Positions 49,550 to 59,594 are shown, counted from the first letter of the stretch. The stretch is 64,000 nt of DNA from Hondaea fermentalgiana (GCA_014084085.1 NPFB01000110.1:54979-118978); one strand, 5' to 3'. The notes: generated by a model from the sequence alone, not told the origin. Numbers and translations are program-made.

Positions 49550-49868
49550 GGGAGACCGAGCTTGCGCTCGCGGGCGAGCTCGGGGCGAGCCGGCGAAGGG
49601 GCTGGAAGGAGATTTGCGTCGAGCGAGCTTGAGTGAGTGAGGGAGCGATTGTTGATCGAACGACCCGCCGGCACGTGCACGCGACGCGACGCGAGGCGGC
49701 GCGGGGAGGGACGCGGAAGGGGGGGAGAGGAGGACCCGTGCGCGGGGCCGGGCGGGGACTGGGGAGAGGAGCTGCGCGCGACGCAACTCTTGCTGTTGCG
49801 CGGAGAGACGAGCTCGCGCGGGGAAGAAATTCGCTCCTGAGAGAAGGAAGGAGAAGTTGCAGGAAAAG

Positions 49869-52800
49869 ATGGTCGTTCGCAAGCTTATGTGCGCAGCGAA
49901 CCTGCTGCATCGTCGAGGCTCCCATGAGGAAGAGGGCTTCGATGGCAGTAGTCTTGGAAATCAGAGACTTCAAGTTGCCGTTCGCGAGGCTCGGACCTCG
50001 AGGACAAGATCCGCATCATCACGCAGATCGTCGGCTTCACGTCGGTCGCGAGCTTCGTCCTCACGTCGATCCTCCAGACTTCGGGGTGCAGACAGCACGC
50101 AGCATGTAGACGCTCTCGACCAGAATGACGTAGACGCTCTCGACCAAAATGATATGGATGATCGCAATGACGCGATCAACAACGAAGATGCCACTCAGGA
50201 GGCTAATCTTGCAGAAGAAGAAGAAGAAGAAGAAGAAGAAGAAGAAGATTTCCTGGAAGGTCTGGTGGAGGACCAAGACCAAAACGAAGAAGAAGAAGAA
50301 GAAGAAGAAGAAGAAGAAGAAGAAGACAATGATGTCGCGGAGGAGCTGGCAAACTTGGTCGACAGAAATGCGGCAAACGTCTCCGGAGAAACGATCGGAG
50401 ACTTGGAGGCGCAGATCCGAGCCCTTGCGGAAATCCAGAGCGCGCAGGCCGGAGAAGTGAGTAGTCTCGAGGAACAATTTGGCCTTCTCGAAGGGGGTCT
50501 AGACCCTGAGGAGATGGACCACCTTCTCGCCCTGAGTCTGGAGTACGAGATGGAACAGGCAATGAACCAAGAAAGACTTGCGCTCGACAACGAGCAAGAG
50601 TCCGAAAATCTCGACCTTGGCCTGCGCATGTCCAACGAGCTGCAAGTATACCTTGAAAATTGGGCAAGCAGCGTAGCGACGGGCGACCTTTACACGATGG
50701 AGCGGATCTTTCACGAATTTGGTCAGCAAAATGCGCGCCTGGTGGAGACGGAAGACGGCACGCAGTCAATCGCCGTTGAGGGCAATCTATCCTTCCAAGA
50801 TCTCACCATTCCTGCGCTTCCACCGCGGGTCATCATCAGCGGAAACCTCTCCTTTCGCTCCTGCTCGCTTCCCGACGACGACACAGCGCACTGGACATGC
50901 AGCCGTCTTACACTTGTAAATTGTCATGGGGATACGCGCACTCTCATGGAGAACATTGAGTCTGCGCACAAATCCGCGAGCGGCGTGCTCGGCCTTCAGG
51001 GCCTTGCGCTGGACGCTATGTCCTCGAGCGAGAAGCCTCTCTCGCTTGAACTTGACAATTGCCAAGATCTAACGCACTTGGAAATTGCAGGCGACGAAGC
51101 CGTCGTCATGAACAAACTTAAAGTTAAGAGCTGCCCCGCTTTGGTGGCCGGGCCGGCAAAGCTCAAGGTACTTCAAACCATGGAACTCTCGAATCTGCCA
51201 CGCTTAGAGTCCTTTGGGCGCTCTAACCTGCATCTTGGCGAGCTGACGCGCATCCATCGCTGTCCGTCTCTCAACACTCTCTGTGACGATGATCTTCTCA
51301 TCGCCGGCGTGCTCAGAATCGAAGATGGGAAAATTGAGCGTATCTGCGAGGGCGCTCTCCGCTATGTGCCGGCGATCGAGAACGATGCGGCGAGTCGAGG
51401 CGAGACCTCTCCGAGCGTGACCATCGAGTGCATTGAGACGGACACACCACTTGCGGCCCGCATCGATAGTCCTGAAATGGACGTGCATTTCGCTGGCAAC
51501 AAACTCCCAGCCAAACTCTGCGAAGGTTCCATCATCGTGCGTTCCTTCTCTGTGAGCGGGCCCTGGTCTTTTCACCAGCGACTCATGGAGCAATATGGCA
51601 CCGAAGCCGAGCAATCCGGGACAGGCCGAGGTTCGCGCAGATCGCACCGCGGCCCCAGCAGAGATGCTGGGCCTCTTGGCATCGTCGTAGACGAACTTGA
51701 ATCGGAGGAGCGTTTCCACGACGAGGATTCGGGGCGATCGTCGCGAGCTTCGCAACAAGCAGCAGCGCCAACACCGTCTCCGGAACCACTGGGGCTGCGC
51801 AACTGGCTCGACGATGTACAAGCAACCATGTCGATTCACGTGAAGCGCCTTCCCGTGAAGGATTTCCGCGGCAAACTTTCCTCGCCCTTGCTTCATTTGG
51901 AGAGCCTTCCGATGGAGGACTTTCCCGATTGGAAGTGCGAGGCGGAAAAGGGTTCACTCCAGTTGGTGAGCTGCCCGTTGCTGGAGGTGGTTTGGCGGGA
52001 TGACGCACCGTCGGTTCCAATTTCCATTAATGTAGAAGACTGCGCAGCCCTGGAGAGACTTTCGGACGAAGAAGTGCAACTGGGAAGCTTTCGCATCTCG
52101 CGAGCTCCACAGATGCAGCGGCTGGCGCGGTCCATCGTGTTTACCGGACAGGAGTCAATCTCCATTGTTGATTTGCCGTCGCTGACAAGGCTTTCCGACG
52201 ATCTGGCTTTCTTCAAAGATGATGTTACACCGCAACTGTTCTTGCGCAGTGTCGGTATCAAAAGCCTTTCGGATATCGAAGGCAGCGGGTTCACTCAGCT
52301 TCGTGTGGAATCCTGCGACGAGCTCGAGGATGCGAGTCTTCGGGGCTTGTGGCAGTCTGTGGAAATCGTATCTTGCGACAAGGTAGCACGCGTCGAGGTT
52401 GGCCTGACAACTCGCGGGGGTTCTGGCGAGCTCACACTGAAAAAGCTTCCTCTCTTGCGAGACATTAAGCTTCGCACGGGATGTCTCAGGCTCAACATAT
52501 CTGACTGTCCCGAGTTCGTTGGTGAGACGATCACAGGTGACCATGATAGCGATGCCGAAGACGACAGTGGGAGTTATAGTGGTTCGTCAATGAGAAAGCC
52601 TCTGGACATTGGTCTGCTGTCAGGTTTACGCTTTCTATCGTTGGCCGGAAGTTCAGGGCTCCGCACGATTCCCGGTCCCTTGCCGCATACTTTACGGAAC
52701 CTCGACCTCTCGAACTGCCCCAACCTGGTTCACATCCCAGACGATGTGTTCAACGCCGCTCCCGGACGTGTCATACTCCGATTAGATCGCTGCGCATCGT

Positions 52801-55800
52801 TGCAAGGCATTCCTCCAATTCACGTTGCGTCGCTGAGCGCCGAGGGCTGCGTGGGCCTGCGCGAGGTTGGCGCTGGGTTCCGGGCGGGTTTGGTGTCTCG
52901 CGTCCGTGAAGATGGCTACATTGTGCGACTTTCTAGCGCACTGGGCGATGTCAACTTTCGCGGATGCGTAGCTTTGGAAAAGTTCGAGATGAAGTTTGTC
53001 TTGGGTGATCTCGACCTTTCTGGAACTGCCGTACGGGAACTACAGGCGATGCGCGTCTTGGGAAACCTGAGTTGCACGCACATGGGCAACTTGGAGATTG
53101 TCCACGCGGGGTCTCTGGTTGGTCAACAACAGCCAGGAATTCGGCGTTTGCCAATCAATGCGGAGGTGCGCTTTCGGTATTGCCCTCGTCTGAAGTCGAT
53201 CTCCATGGAGCGTGTCTTTGGCATGCTTGACATTTCGCACTGCATGAGTCTTGAAGAGCTCGCGGGCCCGCGCATGGAGGTCGGCGTCGACTTGCCGCTG
53301 GTAACAACGTGGGACACCAAGCCACTGTTGGACTCCTCGTATGACATGCTCAAGCCCGGGATGCTGCGGCTGCGCAACTGTCCATCGCTCCGCAAGCTAC
53401 CGAGCCATTTGATTTGCAGAGGCGGACTTGATGTGCGCTATTGCATGGGCTTGGAAGATATGTCAGGAGTCAAGCTGGAAGTTGGTTTTCCGGCGCTCGG
53501 GTCTCTTAGTCGCTCGCGGCAGAACGACACTACCCGCGCGGAGGCGTTTGCGTCGACAACGATTATCGGGTGTCCAATGCTCGAGGCCCTTCCATCGCGA
53601 ATGGTCATTTACGGAGACTGCATCTTTGCCTTTCTCGATGGTCTCAAGGGTCTTCCCTCGGAGGCACTTTATTATGGCCATCTCATTGTGTCGTCGTGCC
53701 GTGGGTTCACAGCTGTTCCGTCGCGTATGCGCGTTCGAGATACTTTTGCAATTCATAGCTGTGAAACCTTTGAGGGCGTTCCGGCAGGATGGCACCATGA
53801 GAATCCTCCGGCGCTCCTGACGATTGCCGCGGCGCGTCGTCTTTTACGCAGACGCAAGAGCGTGCAGCAGGCGGAGAGACGTTTAGACCGTACAATTCCG
53901 TCGCAATGGCGTGCCAATTCAGCTCAGCTTGAGATGTGTTTGCTCGAGCATGCGGCCGAGCAGCTGCGGCAGCGGCAGCGTGCGTGGACGGCAAATTCAA
54001 AGCCGGTGGACTACCAATGGCTTCGAAGGAACACCTTTTTGGGCGGGCCGCGACGCTCGATCACTCGCATGCGGGACCGACGGCTTGGGTCGTCTTCAGG
54101 AGCCCGGTCGGCGCGAGAGGGGTCGTTTTCGTCGTCGGACGATCTGGACGTGGCAGATTCCTCTTCGATGGTCTTGCTTCCTCGCGAACAGGAGGAGTTG
54201 GCACGGCTTGAAGAGGAGACTCTGCGCGAGGAGGCCAACGCAAGCAGGAGTTATCACACAGAAGGAGGCAGCGACAACGCGGGACAAGACGAAGACGGTG
54301 GCGGTGGCAACGACGATGAAGTATACATGCGCGAGTTCACATCAGAATCCAACCTCTTTCGTGAGGACGACGAATCCAGTCAAGATCTTGCAGCGCAAGA
54401 CCTCGCAGACGAGGACTACGATTCAGACGACGCTGAAGAGCTTCGCGAAGACGACGAAGTCGCCACTACGGATCCGTGGAGCGGCAATGTTTCCAAGTGG
54501 GAGCGAACGCGGCTATTGCATCGAACTGTTATTTCCTTGTGCCCTGGCGTGAAGCGTATTCCCGAAGGCGTCGAGGCACAGTCCCTAGCCTTGGTGAATC
54601 TCACTGAGCTTGTGGATGTGAGTGAAGATCTCCGGGTCGAGGTCAATCTTTGGGTCAATTCGGCGCCGAAGCTAGAGCAATTCCCGGCGACGGTCATTGC
54701 ACGCCTCGCACAGTTTGGTGCCGAGGCGAGGCTCCAGATGGCGAGGTTCAACGAGTACTGCAGCTCGAATCCGGAAGCGGTCGTGCGACGGCCGTCGAAC
54801 TGGCTTGCACGCGTGCGAAGACGCACGGGTGTCCCTCCAGAGCGACCGATCACGTCGCGTGCTACGATGATGCTGAACGCGACGGGCATTGATGTGGAGG
54901 AGCTTCGTTCGATGCGCGAAGTGTCTCTGCAGGATGCCGGCGATGCGCTGGAGTGGGTCACGTGGATGGCTGACGATCTCTTTCAAGGTGACCTCGGGAC
55001 TTCAGATGCACTGTTTGATCGCGAGGAGGAGGAAGAGGAGGATTTGGCGGAGGATGACTGGGATGGGGGCGATGCAGATGCGCTCAACGGCAATGGCAAC
55101 GGGAGCCTGGGCGGCGAGTTCGAGGACTTTCGCACGGCCGTGTTGTTTTGGAAGGCTGCTGCAACGGGTCGCCCACCGCGTCTGATGCGCATGCTCTTTG
55201 AGACGGAAGACGACTATGAGGTGCTTTCTTGTCTTGACCGCGTCGTGGACGCGGCGTATCGGGGCAGCGTGCTGACATTTCTGGACATGCTGCGCAGATC
55301 GCGTGAGTACCGCAATCCTACGACACGACGCGGGCTTGCCGAGCGTGTCGTGGAGGTCCTGCATAATGTTTCTCAGGACGAGGAGGCTCGCGATGAGCTT
55401 TCTGCCCGCATGGCGGATGCGATTGACGCTTGTGAGGACAAACCGATTTGGGCGTTGAACCAGATGGAGGTGGTGGGGCTGATTGCACATGCACGGGGAG
55501 ATCGCGAGGCGTTGCGAGCGCTGGGGAGGCGCCTGGTGAATCTTGACATTGTGCACGAGGCGGCACGGAAACGCATCGAGCAACGAGGCGGTTTTCTTGA
55601 TGTCGACGATGTTTGCGTGTATTTGCAGTACGAGATCCAGTTCCGACTTCCGCTGAACCTCCCTGTATCATCACATTTCATGGTGTATGGCAGCACGATT
55701 CCCGGCGAAGAGGTCATTCGCGTGTCGCGTGCAGCCTTGAATTTGTCTGACGAAGACTTTGAGGCATGGCTTTCTCGATGGCCCGAGTGGACGCGTCAGG

Positions 55801-56084
55801 ATCGTTTTGAGTATGCTCGTTCTTTACAGTGGGAAGACCTGCCACGGAACGGGAAGCGTGTGAGCCTTGGTCGCTCGACCCTGCTTGGTGATGATATTCC
55901 AGATCCTGTTCGGTTGAGTGGGGCGACCTACTCGATGGAGGAATTGCTCACGCATTGGGTGCGCACAGGCATGGACTTTAGCAACGTTCGGCACTCGGTG
56001 CAAGAGATGGCCAAAGGTTTGTCGCGATGTGACATCGTGTTTGAGGATGACGAAGATGTGGTCGTACCAGTGAGCAAAAGATAA
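49869..56084 (+). CDS. Giant leucine-rich-repeat protein with C-terminal NEL-type (IpaH-family) E3 ubiquitin ligase domain
   Basis: 2,071 aa in one exon from ATG 49869 (MVVRKLMCAANLL). Order: Arg/Ser-rich start; acidic region with two poly-Glu runs (~115-155); an extended array of degenerate LRRs of the form L-x-x-C-P-x-L-x-x-L-P (~290-1315), for example LRLRNCPSLRKLPSHL and LDLSNCPNLVHIPDDVF; a basic helix; a second acidic region (~1440-1530); one more LRR-like stretch (~1550-1600). A NEL domain follows at ~1750-2010: SVLTFLDMLRRS, ADAIDACEDKPIWALNQME with catalytic Cys1855 in a C-E-D motif, LGRRLVNLDIVHEAARKRI, DVDDVCVYLQYEIQ and FEAWLSRWPEW. NEL enzymes take ubiquitin from E2 onto the Cys and pass it to substrates bound by the LRRs. 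The family is known from secreted bacterial effectors. Codon use looks like the neighbours, so any transfer is old. Confidence 0.88.
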   Translation: MVVRKLMCAANLLHRRGSHEEEGFDGSSLGNQRLQVAVREARTSRTRSASSRRSSASRRSRASSSRRSSRLRGADSTQHVDALDQNDVDALDQNDMDDRNDAINNEDATQEANLAEEEEEEEEEEEDFLEGLVEDQDQNEEEEEEEEEEEEEDNDVAEELANLVDRNAANVSGETIGDLEAQIRALAEIQSAQAGEVSSLEEQFGLLEGGLDPEEMDHLLALSLEYEMEQAMNQERLALDNEQESENLDLGLRMSNELQVYLENWASSVATGDLYTMERIFHEFGQQNARLVETEDGTQSIAVEGNLSFQDLTIPALPPRVIISGNLSFRSCSLPDDDTAHWTCSRLTLVNCHGDTRTLMENIESAHKSASGVLGLQGLALDAMSSSEKPLSLELDNCQDLTHLEIAGDEAVVMNKLKVKSCPALVAGPAKLKVLQTMELSNLPRLESFGRSNLHLGELTRIHRCPSLNTLCDDDLLIAGVLRIEDGKIERICEGALRYVPAIENDAASRGETSPSVTIECIETDTPLAARIDSPEMDVHFAGNKLPAKLCEGSIIVRSFSVSGPWSFHQRLMEQYGTEAEQSGTGRGSRRSHRGPSRDAGPLGIVVDELESEERFHDEDSGRSSRASQQAAAPTPSPEPLGLRNWLDDVQATMSIHVKRLPVKDFRGKLSSPLLHLESLPMEDFPDWKCEAEKGSLQLVSCPLLEVVWRDDAPSVPISINVEDCAALERLSDEEVQLGSFRISRAPQMQRLARSIVFTGQESISIVDLPSLTRLSDDLAFFKDDVTPQLFLRSVGIKSLSDIEGSGFTQLRVESCDELEDASLRGLWQSVEIVSCDKVARVEVGLTTRGGSGELTLKKLPLLRDIKLRTGCLRLNISDCPEFVGETITGDHDSDAEDDSGSYSGSSMRKPLDIGLLSGLRFLSLAGSSGLRTIPGPLPHTLRNLDLSNCPNLVHIPDDVFNAAPGRVILRLDRCASLQGIPPIHVASLSAEGCVGLREVGAGFRAGLVSRVREDGYIVRLSSALGDVNFRGCVALEKFEMKFVLGDLDLSGTAVRELQAMRVLGNLSCTHMGNLEIVHAGSLVGQQQPGIRRLPINAEVRFRYCPRLKSISMERVFGMLDISHCMSLEELAGPRMEVGVDLPLVTTWDTKPLLDSSYDMLKPGMLRLRNCPSLRKLPSHLICRGGLDVRYCMGLEDMSGVKLEVGFPALGSLSRSRQNDTTRAEAFASTTIIGCPMLEALPSRMVIYGDCIFAFLDGLKGLPSEALYYGHLIVSSCRGFTAVPSRMRVRDTFAIHSCETFEGVPAGWHHENPPALLTIAAARRLLRRRKSVQQAERRLDRTIPSQWRANSAQLEMCLLEHAAEQLRQRQRAWTANSKPVDYQWLRRNTFLGGPRRSITRMRDRRLGSSSGARSAREGSFSSSDDLDVADSSSMVLLPREQEELARLEEETLREEANASRSYHTEGGSDNAGQDEDGGGGNDDEVYMREFTSESNLFREDDESSQDLAAQDLADEDYDSDDAEELREDDEVATTDPWSGNVSKWERTRLLHRTVISLCPGVKRIPEGVEAQSLALVNLTELVDVSEDLRVEVNLWVNSAPKLEQFPATVIARLAQFGAEARLQMARFNEYCSSNPEAVVRRPSNWLARVRRRTGVPPERPITSRATMMLNATGIDVEELRSMREVSLQDAGDALEWVTWMADDLFQGDLGTSDALFDREEEEEEDLAEDDWDGGDADALNGNGNGSLGGEFEDFRTAVLFWKAAATGRPPRLMRMLFETEDDYEVLSCLDRVVDAAYRGSVLTFLDMLRRSREYRNPTTRRGLAERVVEVLHNVSQDEEARDELSARMADAIDACEDKPIWALNQMEVVGLIAHARGDREALRALGRRLVNLDIVHEAARKRIEQRGGFLDVDDVCVYLQYEIQFRLPLNLPVSSHFMVYGSTIPGEEVIRVSRAALNLSDEDFEAWLSRWPEWTRQDRFEYARSLQWEDLPRNGKRVSLGRSTLLGDDIPDPVRLSGATYSMEELLTHWVRTGMDFSNVRHSVQEMAKGLSRCDIVFEDDEDVVVPVSKR
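50213..50326. repeat. Two GAA microsatellites encoding poly-glutamate
   Basis: GAA tracts at 50213-50248 and 50286-50326 code for runs of 11-13 Glu in the N-terminal acidic region of the LRR-NEL protein. Such tracts change length easily, so alleles may differ. Confidence 0.95.
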
Positions 56085-56886
56085 TCTAATTTCAGGGGTC
56101 ACCCGAGCAGCTTTGCATCTTTGTCTTTTGTGAACGAAGACATTCGATGTGAAGCGAAGCTGTTGATAGCGTATATATGATGAAGAAATAATTGTTTTGA
56201 TGATGAGCAGGGCGCCCGCAAAAGCAAAATTTTGTTTGTGAACGAAGGCAATCGCTTACGTAAAGAAAAATATCGGGTCAAAACTGCGTTTTTTTGTCGG
56301 TTTCGCCGTCACTTTGCAGTATGCAGTGAAAATGGCTTTTTTGCCTCTCAAACTTCGCGTCTGATTGGAATTTGTTGGAGAACGCAGATCCATTGTGCAC
56401 GTTTCAATATTTCCGCCGTCGGTCAATCCAACTGTGCAGTTTTCAGAGTGCATAGACTCCCAAAGCCAAAAGCTAAACAATGGAGGAAGTGAAGGACATT
56501 GGAAAGCAAGGACAGATAAGCCTTAAGACGTCTGTAGTCGGGGTGAAGACCCCCAAAAGAGGACTTTTGCAACAGGGCGCAGTCCACGGTCTCCCATCGT
56601 TCAAGTCAAAAAACAAAATGATGCATGAAGCGCGACTTTGGCAAACAAGGGAGGCTTGCACCCAGAAGCAAGCGACAGAGAGAAAGAAAGAACGGAAGGA
56701 GACGTTTGGTCCGTATGCAAACAGAGGAAACAGATTTTGTAGGACTACGACTCTAGGAGAAGAATGACGCAGGCTGCATGCAGGAGCACAAGTGCATGGA
56801 CATTATTGTGAAATTGAGGAAGCCGCTTGTACAGCTCACACCGGTGGTGATATGCTTGTACGCTCCGGGATTTCAATCAGACTGAT
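56085..56886. other. Convergent intergenic region
   Basis: 800 bp between the 3' ends of LRR-NEL (+) and the NDK-like gene (-). One 95-codon frame starts at ATG 56480 (MEEVKDIGKQG). It is Lys-rich and shows no family resemblance, so I do not call it a gene. Confidence 0.5.
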
Positions 56887-57960
56887 TTAAAGTTTGGCAG
56901 CCTTGGAAGCCTGAACAGCGAGCTGGATGCCAGTGCTTGAGTCGATTTCCTCGAGAAGATCGAATGCGTGATCCGTTTCACCATTAATGTCAACAATTTC
57001 GTTGTTGAGCCAGGAGTCGAGGACGGACCGCTTGACGCCAGCCTCGAGAAGGGATTTTCCAAAGGCATCAGTTTCGACCTTGGCGCCCGTCCAGACCATG
57101 CGCTCCTTAAGACCCTCGAAGGGGCCAGCGCTGGCGTGGACGCCATTCTCGCTGACATTTGGTACCTTTCCAAGGTCCAGAGACTTGTACTCTGTGCACA
57201 TGGCAGCGCGGAGCGAACCAGGCGCAGCCTTTGTAGGGTCGGTGGCTCCGATGACTTTTGTCCGAAAATCCTTCCATGAGATTTGCTCCTCCGGGAAACG
57301 AACCACGTAATAGGTAACGCGAGCATCGGAAGAGGTGTACACGGCCCGCATGCTGGCGTAAAAAGGGTTCATGACGAAGCGGTCTTGGTCGGCAAAGTAG
57401 CCGACGTAGGTGCCGGGGGCGAGTTTGAGCTTGACAAGGTCAGCGCTTTGCCACATGCGGTCAATGTCGGCAAGAGAGATTTCGTCAAAGTCCTCCTCGA
57501 AGGTCTTGAGATTGACGAGTTTGCCATCCTCGATGGCTTCCTCCCACGACTCGCCAAAGGTTGATGTAAATGCGTCCTTTTTGTCGTCGCTGATGGGAAT
57601 GTCCGCGGGTGCAAGGCGCAAGGCGACCTTGGCGATGTGAGCGTAGTGTTCGTCAATGATGCCGCGCTTGTCGATTTCGCTGCCGGTGAGGTCACCCTCT
57701 GAGAGGATCTCAATGTTCTTTTCGGCGAGAAAGTCCTCTACAAAGACTTTGGCCTTGGGAGTGTCGGCGTGCGGCTTGATGAAGATAAGCGCCTCGTTGA
57801 ACCGCGTGGCGGTGCCGTCCTCTGCGACCTCTGTTTCGTGCGCGGCGGTCTTCATGACGGGTTCGGGGCCACCCTCCTCGGCGACACCCTCTGGGTCTTG
57901 TTCGTCAAGGTGCTTGGCCGTAAGCGCGCCGGCCTGGCCCTTGCTCACGACGCAGCCCAT
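56887..57960 (-). CDS. Nucleoside-diphosphate-kinase-like protein with acylation-type N-terminus
   Basis: 357 aa from ATG 57960, giving MGCVVSKG, a strong N-myristoylation (Gly2) plus palmitoylation (Cys3) signal. This makes 57960 the likely start although the frame is open upstream. NDK features: the first strand NEALIFIKPHA (55-65), VTYYVVRFPEEQISWKDFRTKVIG, then GATDPTKAAPGSLRAAM (238-254) and NGVHASAG (272-279). His275 stands where NDKs carry the phosphate-accepting His in N-x-V-H-G-S. NDKs move the gamma-phosphate between nucleoside tri- and diphosphates. The spacing between the first strand and GATDP is roughly double the usual (~175 residues), so an insert is present. The Gly after His is Ala. 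Activity is plausible but unproven; membrane location is inferred. Confidence 0.8.
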   Translation of the reverse strand: MGCVVSKGQAGALTAKHLDEQDPEGVAEEGGPEPVMKTAAHETEVAEDGTATRFNEALIFIKPHADTPKAKVFVEDFLAEKNIEILSEGDLTGSEIDKRGIIDEHYAHIAKVALRLAPADIPISDDKKDAFTSTFGESWEEAIEDGKLVNLKTFEEDFDEISLADIDRMWQSADLVKLKLAPGTYVGYFADQDRFVMNPFYASMRAVYTSSDARVTYYVVRFPEEQISWKDFRTKVIGATDPTKAAPGSLRAAMCTEYKSLDLGKVPNVSENGVHASAGPFEGLKERMVWTGAKVETDAFGKSLLEAGVKRSVLDSWLNNEIVDINGETDHAFDLLEEIDSSTGIQLAVQASKAAKL

Positions 57961-58545
57961 TGGGGACGGAGATGAACGAACGGAGGTGACGCGGCTCGGT
58001 CCAGGAAGGAAGACGATATGGATGGGGCTGCGCGCGCGTGCGCGGGCCGCGAGTGAGGTTGCTCTGCTCGGTCGGCCCCTGTGCTGCGAGAGGCGTCGCG
58101 GAGAGGGTAGGGAAGGAGGAGGGAAGGTCGGGCCGGAGGATGTACGAACGTGAGTACGTGCGTGTGAGGGCTCAAACTGGTTTGCTTGCCGGGCCGCAAT
58201 TCCTGGATGCATGCACGCTGCACTGGGCGTAAGGTACGCCAGCAAGCAATAAAGGGTGCACACGCGCCAGACCAACACGTGCCAAGCCGAACACATCACT
58301 AGTTTGGAGAACTAGTATCACGAACGCAACTAGAACTACTATGGTACTAGTATCATCTAGTTTTGCACTGTTCTACGTGGGGATACACGTCCGACGCGCG
58401 GGGTAAACAAGGTCTCATCTAGACCTGTTTTCCCGTAGATAATAAGTTCAATTGAAATGCTCGCGGCAGCTGTCGCTCGACTCGACCTCGACAGTGACAG
58501 CGACTCGCGCGGCGGCAGGCCGCTTCCGTCACGTGGTCAAGGTCC

Positions 58546-58571
58546 GCCCTTGCGCGCGCGCGCGCAAGGGC
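58546..58571. repeat. Perfect 26-bp palindrome with alternating GC core
   Basis: GCCCTTGCGCGCG is followed directly by its reverse complement. The alternating purine-pyrimidine core could also adopt Z-DNA. Confidence 0.9.
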
Positions 58572-59395
58572 AGCAGGATCCGCGAGGGAGCTTCATGGCG
58601 CGCGCGCGCGTGCGCGAAGTCCGTGCAGCCGGCAGCGGGGAGCTCGCTGTCTCTGGCTGGCTGAGCTCGCCGTGTCAGCGCGCAGTCGACTTGTTAGGCG
58701 GCAAGAGCCGGAGAGCAGGGTCAGCGCAAGCTCGCGCCGCAAAAGCCGGAGCGCTCTCGCGGCGTACAGCCGTTGTGGGGGCGGTACAAGCTGTAAAGGA
58801 AGCTGCTTGCTTTCGTTTGATGCAGGTTCGCCGAAACACTGGCTTTTTCCTGATTCCAACTTGGAGCAGTCTAGCTTTGGGGACATTGCAAGCCACGATG
58901 CTACAGGTTCTGCCTGCGAGCGCCTGCCGCTGACTGCCGTGCACGGCTTCGCGAGGCGAGGCGCAAGGCGCGCGCGCGCGCGGCGGCTCGAGTGGTCTGT
59001 CTGCCCAGGACGCGCGCGGCTTCTGGGCCGTCCGTTTGGATTTTTTTTGCGGCCGATCGCGCTTCCGACTGCTAATGGATCGATCGATCGATTGGATGGT
59101 GGTTGGTGTCCGGGGGCCAGAACTCGCCGTCTTCCCGAGTAGTTCTGTGCCACTGGCCACTGTTGCTGCACTGACAGAGGCATTTCGTTACGGCTGGTTC
59201 CCGCACTCGCCTTGGTGGTTGCTTCCCCTGTGCAAGCTAGCCGGCTCAGCGCACTAGGCACGAGTGGCGACTGTGGCGCTGCAAGCGGCAACTTCGCATC
59301 AAAACTGAAAGCAGAGAAAAGAACCAGCAACTACCAAAATTAACTGCCTGGCTAGCTGAAATTATATTTTTCTTTCACAGCACCCACCTCCAGGA

Positions 59396-59456
59396 AAATG
59401 AAAATGAAAAAGAAAAAGAAAAAGAAAAAGAAAAAGAAAAAGAAAAAGAAAAGAAA
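59396..59456. repeat. AAAAG-type A/G-rich microsatellite
   Basis: A purine-only run of AAAAAG hexamers in gene-free sequence. Confidence 0.93.
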
Positions 59457-59568
59457 CCAAGTAAAATAAAATCAAATAAAATCAAACGAAATCGAGGTGC
59501 TGAGAGCGAGCGCTTCGCTCGGACGTCCGTATGCCGGCCGGTCGATTGCAGGAAGCTCCCGCGGTATA

Positions 59569-59594
59569 TCGCGCGCGCGCGCGCGCGCGCGCGC
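59569..59594. repeat. GC dinucleotide repeat
   Basis: An uninterrupted CG/GC alternation, potentially Z-forming. Confidence 0.95.

Larger units (their letters stand above)
48416..49868. other. Divergent intergenic region with an assembly gap
   Basis: This separates the FYVE-SYLF (-) and LRR-NEL (+) start codons and presumably carries both promoters. The part from 48950 to 49860 is very GC-rich and includes the gap at 49450-49549. Open frames here, including those running through the Ns, have no family resemblance. Confidence 0.55.

Noticed and set aside
56480..56767. 95-codon plus-strand frame (MEEVKDIGKQG)
   Set aside because: Short, Lys-rich and in a convergent 3' region, with no recognisable domain.
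57961..58299. N-terminal extension of the NDK-like protein with a hydrophobic start resembling a signal peptide
   Set aside because: The internal MGCVVSKG is a strong acylation start, and the extension is low complexity.
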